A DNA stretch of 20,624 bases from a virus. Position numbers and translations under genes: made by a program. The DNA lies in IMG/VR virus record IMGVR_UViG_3300038424_000036, positions 1-20,624 of that record, one strand, 5' to 3'. Of the stretch, positions 12,072-19,148 are shown one piece after another; the first letter of the stretch is position 1, and each line of letters starts with the position of its first letter. A model generated the notes under the pieces. That model was given only the letters and a program-made list of their open reading frames with translations. It had not been told where the DNA came from and ran no database searches.

Positions 12072-13700
12072 ATGGTTCCCGAGCCTCTTCCGTTAAGCGA
12101 CATCATACAGGTTAATGTGTCTGCGGCCTCGCCTCCCATCGGAGCGCTGGCCTTCAACCAGGGTCTCATCGTGGGCCCGTCCACCGTCATACCGTCCTAC
12201 GGAAGCAACCCCAGGATGCGCCAGTACGCCAGCCTGGACGAGATGCTGGCCGACTTCTGGAACGGAACGGAGCCCGAGTATCTGGCTGCGACGATCTACT
12301 TCAGCCAGAAGCACACCCCGCAGTTCGTGTGGATCGGCAGGCGGGACCTGACCGCGATCCGCACCGCAATCCCCAGTGGTCGGACGGTGAACGACGGCAT
12401 CATGAACAGCGTGACTGACCCGACGCATCTGACCTCTGCCACAGCCGCCTTCGTTTCTGGCGACATTGGGAAGAAAGTTCTGGTCACTGGCGCGGGAGCG
12501 GCGGGAGTTGATCTTGACACCACGATCGCGTCGATTAGCAGCGGCACGGTCGCCGTGCTCAACAGTCCATGTCTGCACACCGTCGCCGCCGCTCAGGCGA
12601 GCATCGGAGACACCGGGCGCGCTTACATGTCGGGAGATCAGGTGGGCGTGACTGAGGGAAGCGCCTCGAACGGCATCCTGTCGGTTCTGACCGTGGGCGA
12701 GGGAGGTGTCGTGCTGACGCTGGGCACGACAATCGGAAATCAAGGGACCGGATACACGGTCACGACCGGACTCGCCACGACTGACGGATCGGGAACCGGA
12801 CTGAAGGTGGACACCACGGCGATCGGAGAAACGTATCTTCAGGCCGTCGAGGCTTGCAACCTTGCCAGAAACAACAATCCCGACCAGCAGTGGTACGGCT
12901 TCATGTGCTGCGCGGCCACGGACGGGGATCACCTTGATCTTGCCGCTTGGTCTTCGGCCAACTGGCAGGTGGCGATGTATTTCGGTTCGTCCACCGACGT
13001 CGCGATCCCGTCCGGCACGGCAGGCAACATCGCGCTTCAGATCAAGGCTCTCACGGACCGGGCGTTCATCATGTTCAGCACCACCCAGCTCGGCCTCTAC
13101 CCTAACAACATCTACGCGGCCGCCGGGCCCCTGGGAGAGGCGTGCGGATTGAACACGGGGCTTGCCGGGAGCGCGTTCACCTTGAACCTCAAGCAGATTG
13201 TGAACGTGGCACCGGAGCCGCTTACTCAGACTCAATACAACGCCATCGTCGCAGCCTACTGCAACGTGGTGTGCAGCTTCGGGCCCTACGCTGGTTATCT
13301 CGTGTCTGGCATCCTGTCCAGCGGAGAGTTCTTCGACCAGATACTCGACCGCGCCATGCTGATCAACCAGATCCAGGTCAACCTGATGAACCTGCTGATC
13401 GCGGTGCCGAAGGTTCCGCAGACGAACCCCGGCGAGCACCAGCTCATCGCACAGGTGGACGCCGCGTGCTCGAACATGGCCAGCATCGGCTACATCGCCG
13501 GCGGAGTGTGGGAGGGCGCGCCGGTGCTCGGCCTCAAGATCGGACAAGCTCTTCCGCTGGGATTCCTGGATCAGGCCCAGCCCTACGCGCTGCAATCTGC
13601 GGGAGATCGCGCGGCGCGAAAGGCGATGCCGATCTACTGCGCGATCATCGAGGCTGGAGCAGTCCATAGCGTCGTCGTACAAGTCAACGTGCAGCTATGA
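12072..13700 (+). CDS. Tail sheath protein, DUF3383-like, with inserted modules
   Basis: This is a 542-residue protein. AGGAG lies eight bases before ATG 12072. The N-terminal ~105 residues (LSDIIQVNVS, FNQGLIVGP, MRQYASLDEMLADF, AATIYFSQ...FVWIGR) and the C-terminal ~290 residues (YLQAVEACN...WYGFMCCA, ALTDRAFIMFSTTQ, VPQTNPGEHQLIAQVDAACSNMASIGYIAGGVWEG, RKAMPIYCAIIEAGAVHSVVVQVNVQ) fit the DUF3383 sheath family, which contracts during injection. Between them, residues ~108-180 (DGIMNSVTD through ASIGDTG) are a beta module related to residues ~137-211 of the decoration protein. Residues ~181-250 form a second Gly/Thr-rich module (GNQGTGYTV, DGSGTG). Sheath proteins commonly carry variable exposed insertion domains; these are probably on the tail exterior. 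The antisense open frame is a shadow. Confidence 0.85.
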   Translation: MVPEPLPLSDIIQVNVSAASPPIGALAFNQGLIVGPSTVIPSYGSNPRMRQYASLDEMLADFWNGTEPEYLAATIYFSQKHTPQFVWIGRRDLTAIRTAIPSGRTVNDGIMNSVTDPTHLTSATAAFVSGDIGKKVLVTGAGAAGVDLDTTIASISSGTVAVLNSPCLHTVAAAQASIGDTGRAYMSGDQVGVTEGSASNGILSVLTVGEGGVVLTLGTTIGNQGTGYTVTTGLATTDGSGTGLKVDTTAIGETYLQAVEACNLARNNNPDQQWYGFMCCAATDGDHLDLAAWSSANWQVAMYFGSSTDVAIPSGTAGNIALQIKALTDRAFIMFSTTQLGLYPNNIYAAAGPLGEACGLNTGLAGSAFTLNLKQIVNVAPEPLTQTQYNAIVAAYCNVVCSFGPYAGYLVSGILSSGEFFDQILDRAMLINQIQVNLMNLLIAVPKVPQTNPGEHQLIAQVDAACSNMASIGYIAGGVWEGAPVLGLKIGQALPLGFLDQAQPYALQSAGDRAARKAMPIYCAIIEAGAVHSVVVQVNVQL

Positions 13701-13827
13701 GCGAGAGAAAGATGCAAAGCACTAAAATCACAATTTATTTGATTCATTAGACCAGAAGTCAAAGCGAAAATGCTTGGAAATAGAAACGCTGTTGACTGGC
13801 CGATGAAAGTTACTCAGAGAGGATAAC
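13701..13827 (+). other. A+T-rich gap between sheath and tube genes
   Basis: These 127 bases hold no convincing gene, only 12- and 18-codon frames. TTTGATT (13738-13744) and AGTCAAA (13757-13763) can form a seven-pair stem with one G:U pair and a 12-base loop. TTGACT at 13792 has no matching -10. GAGAGG just before ATG 13828 is the tube gene ribosome site. The composition is clearly A+T-richer than both neighbours. Confidence 0.4.
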
Positions 13828-14286
13828 ATGCCATTAGTTCAAACCACTTATTCATTTCGTGATCTAGTCGGGGTCTTGAACAATCCGCTGATGGACGGTC
13901 CTTTGCAGATCGCGGGCGGCAACATCGGCCTCGGAACCATCACCATCAGGATGCTGACCACGCGCACGGAGCATGAGGTGGGGACGGACGGAGTGGTCAT
14001 GCCGAGCTACATCGCGGGAGACAACGCTGAGATCACCATCGAGATGCAGCAAACCTCGGCGCTACACCATTCGCTCCTGGACCTCTTCAACCTGATGATC
14101 ACGGCTGCCAATAACGGCGACGTGAGCGGCTGGGCCACGACCGTGCTGAGCCTGCGCACGATCCTGGACGGCTCGGGGCATCTCCTGTCAGGAATCTCCT
14201 TCCAGAAGACTCCCGACAAGCCGTACGCGGCGAGGGGTCAGAACGTGACCTGGGTGTTGATGGCGGCGTATTGCGTAAATCAGTAG
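13828..14286 (+). CDS. Tail tube protein, DUF3277-like
   Basis: This 152-residue protein matches the DUF3277 tail-tube pattern along its length: YSFRDLVGVLNNP near the start, GNIGLGTITIRM, a TEHEVGTDGVVMPSYIAGDNAEITIEMQQTSALHHSLLDLFNLM core where DG-V-M-P-S and I-x-I-x-x-Q-Q-T-S are diagnostic, and a closing GISFQKTPDKPYAARGQNVTWVLMAAYC. Tube subunits stack as hexamers inside the sheath and form the DNA conduit. It directly follows the sheath gene, the standard order. GAGAGG supplies the ribosome site. The high copy number of tube subunits may explain the untranslated gap in front of it. Confidence 0.85.
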   Translation: MPLVQTTYSFRDLVGVLNNPLMDGPLQIAGGNIGLGTITIRMLTTRTEHEVGTDGVVMPSYIAGDNAEITIEMQQTSALHHSLLDLFNLMITAANNGDVSGWATTVLSLRTILDGSGHLLSGISFQKTPDKPYAARGQNVTWVLMAAYCVNQ

Positions 14287-14310
14287 TCAGATCAAAAAAG
14301 AGGTTCGTTG

Positions 14311-14607
14311 ATGGCGAAAGATCAATTTGGAATAGACCTTCAGGAGGGGACGCGCGTCGTCGTCAAGCTGGGCAGTGAGATGGTCAACGGCATCATCACC
14401 AAGATCGAAGAGGGTGGATTGTCCTTGATTGGAAATGGTGCGCAAGGCATCAAGCCAGGCCATCTTGTGGTGCTTTGCGACGTGCATTACCAATGGAATC
14501 CCCAGCTCGGCGACAGGTTGGCCAATGTGATCGTGACGATGGATCAGCCGTCAACCTGCTCAGACCCCCTGGCGGAATCTTTGATCAAGGAAAGTAAACC
14601 CTCTTGA
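14311..14607 (+). CDS. Unknown small beta-rich phage protein
   Basis: This 98-residue protein starts at ATG 14311, with AAAAGAGG about eight bases upstream; TTG 14308 is in frame but less likely. Residues ~12-60 (EGTRVVVKLGSEMVNGIITKIEEGGLSLIGNGAQGIKPGHLVVLCDV) alternate short strands and Gly turns like a small SH3 or KOW-type barrel, but no family is recognised. The C-terminal ~35 residues are polar. It lies between tail tube and tail assembly chaperone genes, where small accessory tail proteins are common. Its TGA also forms the first bases of the stem described in the following gap. Confidence 0.55.
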   Translation: MAKDQFGIDLQEGTRVVVKLGSEMVNGIITKIEEGGLSLIGNGAQGIKPGHLVVLCDVHYQWNPQLGDRLANVIVTMDQPSTCSDPLAESLIKESKPS

Positions 14608-14733
14608 CGCGAGAAATAGCGATTTAAGGCGTCATGGGCTAATCACACTGCCGAGGCCTTCGGGACGCTGGGAGGGGCAGGGAAACCGGAGCCACGGGGC
14701 ATTAAACGTCGTTTCTGAGAGAAAAGGAGGCTC
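14608..14733 (+). other. Structured 126-base gap before the tail chaperone gene
   Basis: No gene is seen here; stops break all longer frames. Several pairings can be written. TGACGC (14605-14610, including the previous stop) pairs with GCGTCA (14629-14634), with an inner AAAT/ATTT stem. CTGCC pairs with GGCAG (14676-14680), enclosing CCGAG-GCC-TTCGG. The end carries AAAAGGAGG, a near-perfect ribosome site five bases before ATG 14734. It matches no riboswitch or ribozyme consensus that I can recall. Confidence 0.4.
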
Positions 14734-15228
14734 ATGAAGCCCAAAACTAAGACCGTAGAGATCGGCGACGCGAAGTATCAGATCCGCAAGCTCTCGCCGG
14801 ACATTGGATCCTTCATCCTCATGCAGAGCATCCGGGCCGCCATGAAGTCCGGCAACATGGCCGGCGCGCCATCGGGTGGAACTCAAGCCGTCGAGGAAGT
14901 TCCAGAAGCTGAGAGAAATCCCGAGGACATAGTGCGCGCCGTCGCTAACGCCGCGTTCCTTGGAGGATTCGATTTCGAGACGCATCGCTTCGTGCAGACA
15001 AGCTGCCTGGCAGCCTGTTCGCGACTCGAGATCGCGGAAGCTCCCGGTGGAGTCGAGATCCCGATGCCGATAGTCAACAGTTTCGGCGCGTGGGCCATCC
15101 TTGAGATCAGGGACGACGTGGCGCTCGTGATGCGCCTGGCGGTCGAGTGCATGGTGTTCAACTTCTCGGATTTTTTCTCCGAGGGGGGGCTGGCGATGCT
15201 CGCGGGAACCCAGGCTTCGACGCAGTAG
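14734..15228 (+). CDS. Tail assembly chaperone, short (gpG-like) product
   Basis: This 164-residue protein (VEIGDAKYQIRKLSPDIGSFILMQ..., helical middle, ending MLAGTQASTQ) is the un-shifted product of a tail assembly chaperone gene. Such chaperones bind the tape measure protein and guide tube polymerisation, and in many long-tailed phages the gene is read in two frames. AGGAGG before ATG 14734 is a strong ribosome site. Supporting evidence: it lies directly before the tape measure gene; a second frame downstream overlaps its end in the -1 phase; and two slippery heptamers lie in the overlap (15171-15177 and 15183-15189). The residue pattern alone is weaker evidence than this context. Confidence 0.8.
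   Translation: MKPKTKTVEIGDAKYQIRKLSPDIGSFILMQSIRAAMKSGNMAGAPSGGTQAVEEVPEAERNPEDIVRAVANAAFLGGFDFETHRFVQTSCLAACSRLEIAEAPGGVEIPMPIVNSFGAWAILEIRDDVALVMRLAVECMVFNFSDFFSEGGLAMLAGTQASTQ
15171..15189 (+). promoter_or_regulatory. Tandem -1 ribosomal frameshift sites (T TTT TTC and G GGG GGG)
   Basis: In the chaperone frame the codons read GAT TTT TTC TCC GAG GGG GGG CTG. T-TTT-TTC (15171-15177) is a textbook X-XXY-YYZ heptamer in the correct phase. G-GGG-GGG (15183-15189) is a second heptamer in the same phase. A -1 slip at either leads into the frame ending at 15407. CTGG...CCAG with an inner CGA-TGC-TCG hairpin lies just downstream and could stimulate slippage. Confidence 0.8.
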
Positions 15229-15407
15229 ACTTCCCCTCCCTCGACGCGTTCCTGTGGCGGCCTGTGATGGCCGGCATGTGGAGGCAGCACGAGCTTTTCG
15301 ACGGCACGTATTCGTTTGATGATCTTCTGCAAGTTCATGAATTTCTCGATACGCGGGAAGAGAACGAGCGGCTGTACTGGGAATGGAGAAAGAATCACCC
15401 GGAATGA
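15177..15407 (+). CDS. Tail assembly chaperone, -1 frameshift extension (gpT-like)
   Basis: This frame lies -1 relative to 14734-15228 and overlaps its last ~50 bases. Read after slippage at 15171-15177, it adds 76 residues (LRGGAGDARGNPGFDAVDFPS...HPE) to 148 residues of the short product, giving a fusion of about 224 residues. The extension has W-R-P-V-M-A-G-M-W and D-G-T-Y-S-F-D-D-L-L, then a C-terminal charged helix ending WEWRKNHPE, similar to the helical ends of frameshifted tail chaperones. There is no ribosome site for independent initiation; in-frame ATGs (15147 and later) lack one. The tape measure gene starts four bases after its stop. In lambda the equivalent fusion (gpGT) is made at low ratio. 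Confidence 0.75.
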   Translation, partial: LRGGAGDARGNPGFDAVDFPSLDAFLWRPVMAGMWRQHELFDGTYSFDDLLQVHEFLDTREENERLYWEWRKNHPE

Positions 15408-15410
15408 GCG

Positions 15411-17063
15411 ATGGGCAACTTCAAAACAATGGAGAGCTACCTCGTAGCTCTCGGATTTTCCGTAGATTCGGTCGGATATTCCAAATTCGCCGCCGCTCTT
15501 CGTGACGCATCTTCGTTAGTTCAAAACCAAACATCTGGAATCGTGAAGTACATGTTGGGGGCTCAGACCGCCATCACCGGTGGATTCGCCGCTGCGGGTG
15601 CCTCGGCTCTCGGCATAGTGGACAAGGTGGCGATGGCCGACCAGCAGTACCGGATGCTGGCGCTGCATATGTATACCACCACGGGAGTAGCCCGAGAACT
15701 GAAGATGGCCACGGACGCGCTGGGCCAGCCGCTCGAAAACATCATTTGGGACCCGGAACTTTCCAGCAGATTCCAGCACCTCATCGAAATCCAGCGGGCG
15801 ATGACTAATCAGTTAGGTTCGAGCTTCGAAACGCAGATGGTAAGAATCAGGGATTTGCGCGCTGAGTTCTCGTACTTCGGCGTCGAATTGAAATACTTGA
15901 CCATGAAGGTGGTCAGTGATTTTGGCAAAGTCCTCGGCATAGACATCGACCAGCTCCTCGTGAAGATGCAGGACTTCAACAAGTGGTTCGTCAACAATCT
16001 GCCTTGGATAACGAAATGGTTAGAGAGCAAGCTGAAGCCAGCGATGGTAGACATCAGAAGCGTTCTTTCCGAGACTTGGGATCTGCTGAAGCTCGGGGCG
16101 GTAGATTTCCAGAATCTCATCGGTCTGCTTTCCGGCGATAAATCCATCGAGGGCACAGCAGCCAGCTTTGACAAGATGGCAACTGCCATCCAGCGTTGCA
16201 TGGGCTGGATAACAGATTTCACTAAGGCTGTGATACATGCGCAGGAAATCTTCCTACACCTCGTGAATGCTGGATTGCTCGCAGCAGCGGGAAAATTCAC
16301 TGATGCCTTGGCAGAATTGAAAGCGGCCAGCGGCCTGATAACCACAGGAAGCACAGCCGTAGTCGGCGCCGCGCTTGGTGGAGCAGTCGGGGCCGTAACT
16401 CCAATCCCTGGAGGAATGGTGGGCGGCGCCGCACTCGGAGGGTCTCTGGCGGGCGGGGCTGCGTCCCTCTATGGAACTTTCAAGCATGGTGGATGGACGG
16501 AGTTGAAGGCCGCACTTGTTGCCCAGAACGCGCGCACATTGGCGATAGACGCTGGCATGAGGCTTGGCATTCAACCTGATTTGATCTACCGGCAATGGCA
16601 GGAAGAGACCGCAAATTTTACCGCCATAAATGCCGCCAGCAATCTTGCGGGCATCAAACGTCAAGGAAAACTCGTGGATTTCCAGACGTTGAAGGATTTT
16701 GAGGATTACTACGTCGGCATCTTGAGTGGCAGCAGATATGCGGGACTGCAAAAGCCGTCGAATGTTCAAGATTGGGCCAAGTATCTCGCAAAGGGTCACT
16801 ATTACACACACGGCAAAGACTTGCCCGCCACGCCAGAGGAGATGTTCAACTACGCCGCTGGAATGGGACGCTACGGAGGCATGGAAACTCGTCCCGTCAT
16901 CATAAATCACAACAACTTCGACATTGACATAACTCATCCCGGGGAGAGCGGTCAACAAATCGGAGATGCGATAGTAAAGAAACTAAAAGAACATCAGGAC
17001 AAGCAGTCTCAACGGGTCCAGGCGGATGCCCTGTCTACGTTCTGGGCTTCAGGAGGCCAGTGA
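15411..17063 (+). CDS. Tape measure protein with C-terminal lysozyme-like domain
   Basis: This is a 550-residue protein. The N-terminal ~300 residues are helical, as in tape measure proteins. Residues ~305-355 are Gly/Ala-rich and hydrophobic (TTGSTAVVGAALGGAVGAVTP, then GGAALGGSLAGGAA), a likely membrane-inserting segment. Residues ~378-480 resemble glucosaminidase (GH73/FlgJ-like) or related lysozyme-fold domains: a L-G-I-Q-P-D-L-I-Y-R-Q-W-Q-E-E-T-A-N-F helix with E398/E399 at the catalytic Glu position, N-L-A-G-I-K (411-416) like the NxFGIK motif, then FEDYYVGILSGSRYAGL. It would cut peptidoglycan during DNA entry. The tape measure sets tail length; 550 residues suggests a short tail. It follows the chaperone gene and overlaps the Dit-like gene by one base (TGATG). 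Confidence 0.8.
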   Translation: MGNFKTMESYLVALGFSVDSVGYSKFAAALRDASSLVQNQTSGIVKYMLGAQTAITGGFAAAGASALGIVDKVAMADQQYRMLALHMYTTTGVARELKMATDALGQPLENIIWDPELSSRFQHLIEIQRAMTNQLGSSFETQMVRIRDLRAEFSYFGVELKYLTMKVVSDFGKVLGIDIDQLLVKMQDFNKWFVNNLPWITKWLESKLKPAMVDIRSVLSETWDLLKLGAVDFQNLIGLLSGDKSIEGTAASFDKMATAIQRCMGWITDFTKAVIHAQEIFLHLVNAGLLAAAGKFTDALAELKAASGLITTGSTAVVGAALGGAVGAVTPIPGGMVGGAALGGSLAGGAASLYGTFKHGGWTELKAALVAQNARTLAIDAGMRLGIQPDLIYRQWQEETANFTAINAASNLAGIKRQGKLVDFQTLKDFEDYYVGILSGSRYAGLQKPSNVQDWAKYLAKGHYYTHGKDLPATPEEMFNYAAGMGRYGGMETRPVIINHNNFDIDITHPGESGQQIGDAIVKKLKEHQDKQSQRVQADALSTFWASGGQ

Positions 17064-17782
17064 TGGCAACGTCTTCTGCTTGGCGTCCGCCCCAGTGGGC
17101 TTCCGGCCCATCAGTCAGCACCGTGCTTCTCAAATTTCCGGGTCTTCCTAACGCGGTGCAGTACAGTCCATCAGGAATAGGAGCAACGCTTCCGACCGCA
17201 CCGACCACCTATGTGTTTGATGTGGTTATCAGGGTTGGTCATGAGCAGCAGGTCAGGAAGACTGAGCATCCCGTCCAAACCGGAGCGAACATCTCTGATC
17301 ATGCGTATGCCATGCCTGCCAGGGTTGTTCTTGACGTTGGCATGTCGGATGCCATGGATTCCTTCACCCTCGGCCAGTGGGCGGGATCGAGAACGAAAAG
17401 CGTTTCAGCATATCAGATTATGCTGGCAATGCAGTATGCGCGTGTTCCATTGGTTCTGGTCACGAAGTTGCGCACTTACTCGAACATGATAATCACGTCC
17501 ATAAGTCCGGAAGAGACGGTCAAGACGATAGCAGGATTGCGAATGCGCGTGGATTTGGAGGAAATATTCGCTGCCAGCATCGAGACCGTTCAGGATAGTG
17601 CGAGGCCGGACGCAACAGAATCCAGCAGTCAGGGGACCGTGGTGGCGACGCCTGTTAGCGCAACCCAGCAGGCGCAGAACGGCGTGACGGCCGGGATGGG
17701 ACCGGCGCCGGTCAACTCGCCGGGTGCTGGAGCCTATTCGAGTTGCAACAACAAGAACCTTGATGAACTTCACGGCCGGTGA
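17063..17782 (+). CDS. Dit-like baseplate/tail protein
   Basis: ATG 17063 overlaps the tape measure stop by one base, and AGGAGG (17051-17056) lies six bases upstream, giving 239 residues. The central pattern TYVFDVVIRVGHEQQVRKTEHPVQTGANISDHAYAMPARVVLDVGMSD, then YQIMLAMQYARVPLVLVTKLRTYSNMIITSISPEETVKTIAGLRMRVDLEEI, fits the Dit-like N-terminal domain of phage tail proteins (H-P-V-Q-T-G-A-x-I-S-D-H-A and R-T-Y-x-N-M-x-I are strong). Such proteins form a ring joining tube and baseplate hub. The last ~55 residues are Ser/Ala/Gly/Gln-rich and probably flexible. The plug gene follows with a four-base overlap if GTG 17779 is its start. Confidence 0.8.
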   Translation: MATSSAWRPPQWASGPSVSTVLLKFPGLPNAVQYSPSGIGATLPTAPTTYVFDVVIRVGHEQQVRKTEHPVQTGANISDHAYAMPARVVLDVGMSDAMDSFTLGQWAGSRTKSVSAYQIMLAMQYARVPLVLVTKLRTYSNMIITSISPEETVKTIAGLRMRVDLEEIFAASIETVQDSARPDATESSSQGTVVATPVSATQQAQNGVTAGMGPAPVNSPGAGAYSSCNNKNLDELHGR

Positions 17783-17784
17783 CC

Positions 17785-18132
17785 ATGTCTGATCAGATCG
17801 TTCCGCTCACGTCCGCTTACAATCAGACCTTCACGGTGGAGCTTCAAGTTGACGGCGCTCCTCTAACCTTGAATCATGCGATCCGCTGGTCAGAAATGGC
17901 AGGTTACTGGCTCTTGTCGGTGAGTGATTCCGCAGGCAACCTGCTGGTCGATTCCGTTCCCCTAATCACCGGCTGGTATCCGGCGGCGAATCTTCTCGCC
18001 CAACATCAATACCTGAAGATCGGCAGCGCTTACATCCTGAACGCTGGAAACTCGAAGGTCGACTATCCAGGGAGAAATAATTTGGGCAGTGATTTTGTTT
18101 TGCTTTGGGGAGACACAAACGAGGTTGCATGA
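17785..18132 (+). CDS. Baseplate plug protein (Pam3 gp18-like)
   Basis: This is a 115-residue protein from ATG 17785; GTG 17779, which overlaps the previous stop, would add two residues. The pattern T-F-T-V-E-L-Q-V-D-G-A-P-L-T-L-N-H-A-I-R-W, W-L-L-S-V-S-D-S-A-G-N-L-L-V-D-S-V-P-L-I-T-G, and the end YPGRNNLGSDFVLLWGD fits the small all-beta plug domain known from cyanophage Pam3 and many similar myophages. The plug sits in the centre of the baseplate hub region. Its position between Dit-like and hub genes matches that family's usual order. ATG of the next gene overlaps its TGA (ATGA). Confidence 0.8.
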   Translation: MSDQIVPLTSAYNQTFTVELQVDGAPLTLNHAIRWSEMAGYWLLSVSDSAGNLLVDSVPLITGWYPAANLLAQHQYLKIGSAYILNAGNSKVDYPGRNNLGSDFVLLWGDTNEVA

Positions 18133-19148
18133 GCACATCCACACTCTCGCTTTTTGGAAGAGCTTACGCGCTGACGGTCACGTCGAGAAACGGGCAAAAG
18201 AAGAAACTATCATGCGAGGCGTGGGAGCCCGAGGCGTTGCGCGTCACTTTCGACGTGCTTGAGACGACGCTTCCGGCCCAAATGTGGTTTGCGGACATAA
18301 CGATCTACAATGTCAATGAAGCCGAGATGCTTGACTGTTTGTGGAATGCTAGCTGGATCGAACTTGAGGCAGGTTTTCAGAAAGGGCCGAACAAGTCGTC
18401 GCTCATTTGGGGTGGTCCGGTACTCCAGGTCATGTTCGACCGCGAGAACGTGGTGGACTTCAAGATCACATTTAACTCCATCGGCGGCGTGCAGTTCTGG
18501 CAGGACAACTTCATCAACGCCTCGAATGGTGCGATGTCAAGCCAGTATCAGATAGTCTCAAACATGATCACGCAGACCCATGGAAACGTGAAAGATAACA
18601 TCGGTCCGGTTGCAGCAGAAAAACTAAAGGCAAAACAGTATCCCCGAGGCCGAACTCTTTTTGGAAGCACGGCCAAATATCTTGCGCAGATCGCGCAGGA
18701 CAACGGATTGTCTCAATGGATAGCGCAGAACCAAGCATATATGAGCGAACTGGACTCAGGAGTGAACATGACGCCCGCGATTACTTACGGGCCGCCTTTT
18801 CCGCCAGGATACAAGTCGACCGCATCAGAGAAGAACGTCACCAGAAGCATCTTGGGTGTTCCGAAGATGTTTCAATACGGGACGATTTTCACGGTGTTGC
18901 TCGATCCTCGGCTTGCCGTGGTTGTTCCTCCTCTCCTGGTGCGGCTTGACAAGACAGTCATCACACAGTTCAAGCTGATTCCGCTGGTCAACCTCCCGGT
19001 GGCGCTTGATCAGAACCTCAATCTCATTGCCGCTCAGGTGCGCCATTATGGAGACACGCGCGGGAACGATTGGTGCACAGAAGTCACCGGATACACGCGG
19101 GGCTATGCACAGAAACTTTTGCTCCAAGTTCTCAATGCGGGTAAATGA
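18129..19148 (+). CDS. Baseplate hub protein
   Basis: ATG 18129 overlaps the plug stop (ATGA), and GAGG lies a few bases upstream; the longer frame from 18105 is inside the plug gene. The 339 residues begin with a beta domain (GRAYALTVTSRNGQKKKLSCEAWEPEALRVTFDVLET, WFADITIYNVNEAEM) with the L-R-V-x-F-x-V and I-x-I-Y-N motif found at the start of hub proteins of small myophages. The middle (FNSIGGVQFWQDNFINAS..., GRTLFGSTAKYLAQIAQDNGLSQWI) and the C-terminal NLIAAQVRHYGDTRGNDWCTEVTGYTR continue that pattern. The hub is a trimer that carries the spike and connects to tube and wedge. The spike gene overlaps its stop. Confidence 0.8.
   Translation: MSTSTLSLFGRAYALTVTSRNGQKKKLSCEAWEPEALRVTFDVLETTLPAQMWFADITIYNVNEAEMLDCLWNASWIELEAGFQKGPNKSSLIWGGPVLQVMFDRENVVDFKITFNSIGGVQFWQDNFINASNGAMSSQYQIVSNMITQTHGNVKDNIGPVAAEKLKAKQYPRGRTLFGSTAKYLAQIAQDNGLSQWIAQNQAYMSELDSGVNMTPAITYGPPFPPGYKSTASEKNVTRSILGVPKMFQYGTIFTVLLDPRLAVVVPPLLVRLDKTVITQFKLIPLVNLPVALDQNLNLIAAQVRHYGDTRGNDWCTEVTGYTRGYAQKLLLQVLNAGK

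Noticed and set aside
12093-13682. 529-codon open frame on the minus strand across the sheath gene.
   Set aside because: It is Arg/His/Asp-rich shadow sequence of a G+C-rich gene, with no family pattern.
14608-14733. Cobalamin, c-di-GMP or SAH riboswitch in the gap before the chaperone.
   Set aside because: Short stretches look similar (GGGAAACCGGAGCC, CCGAGG), but the full ordered consensus motifs are absent.
15147-15407. The -1 frame after the chaperone as an independent gene starting at ATG 15147.
   Set aside because: No ribosome site precedes it, and the two in-phase slippery heptamers explain it better as a frameshift extension.
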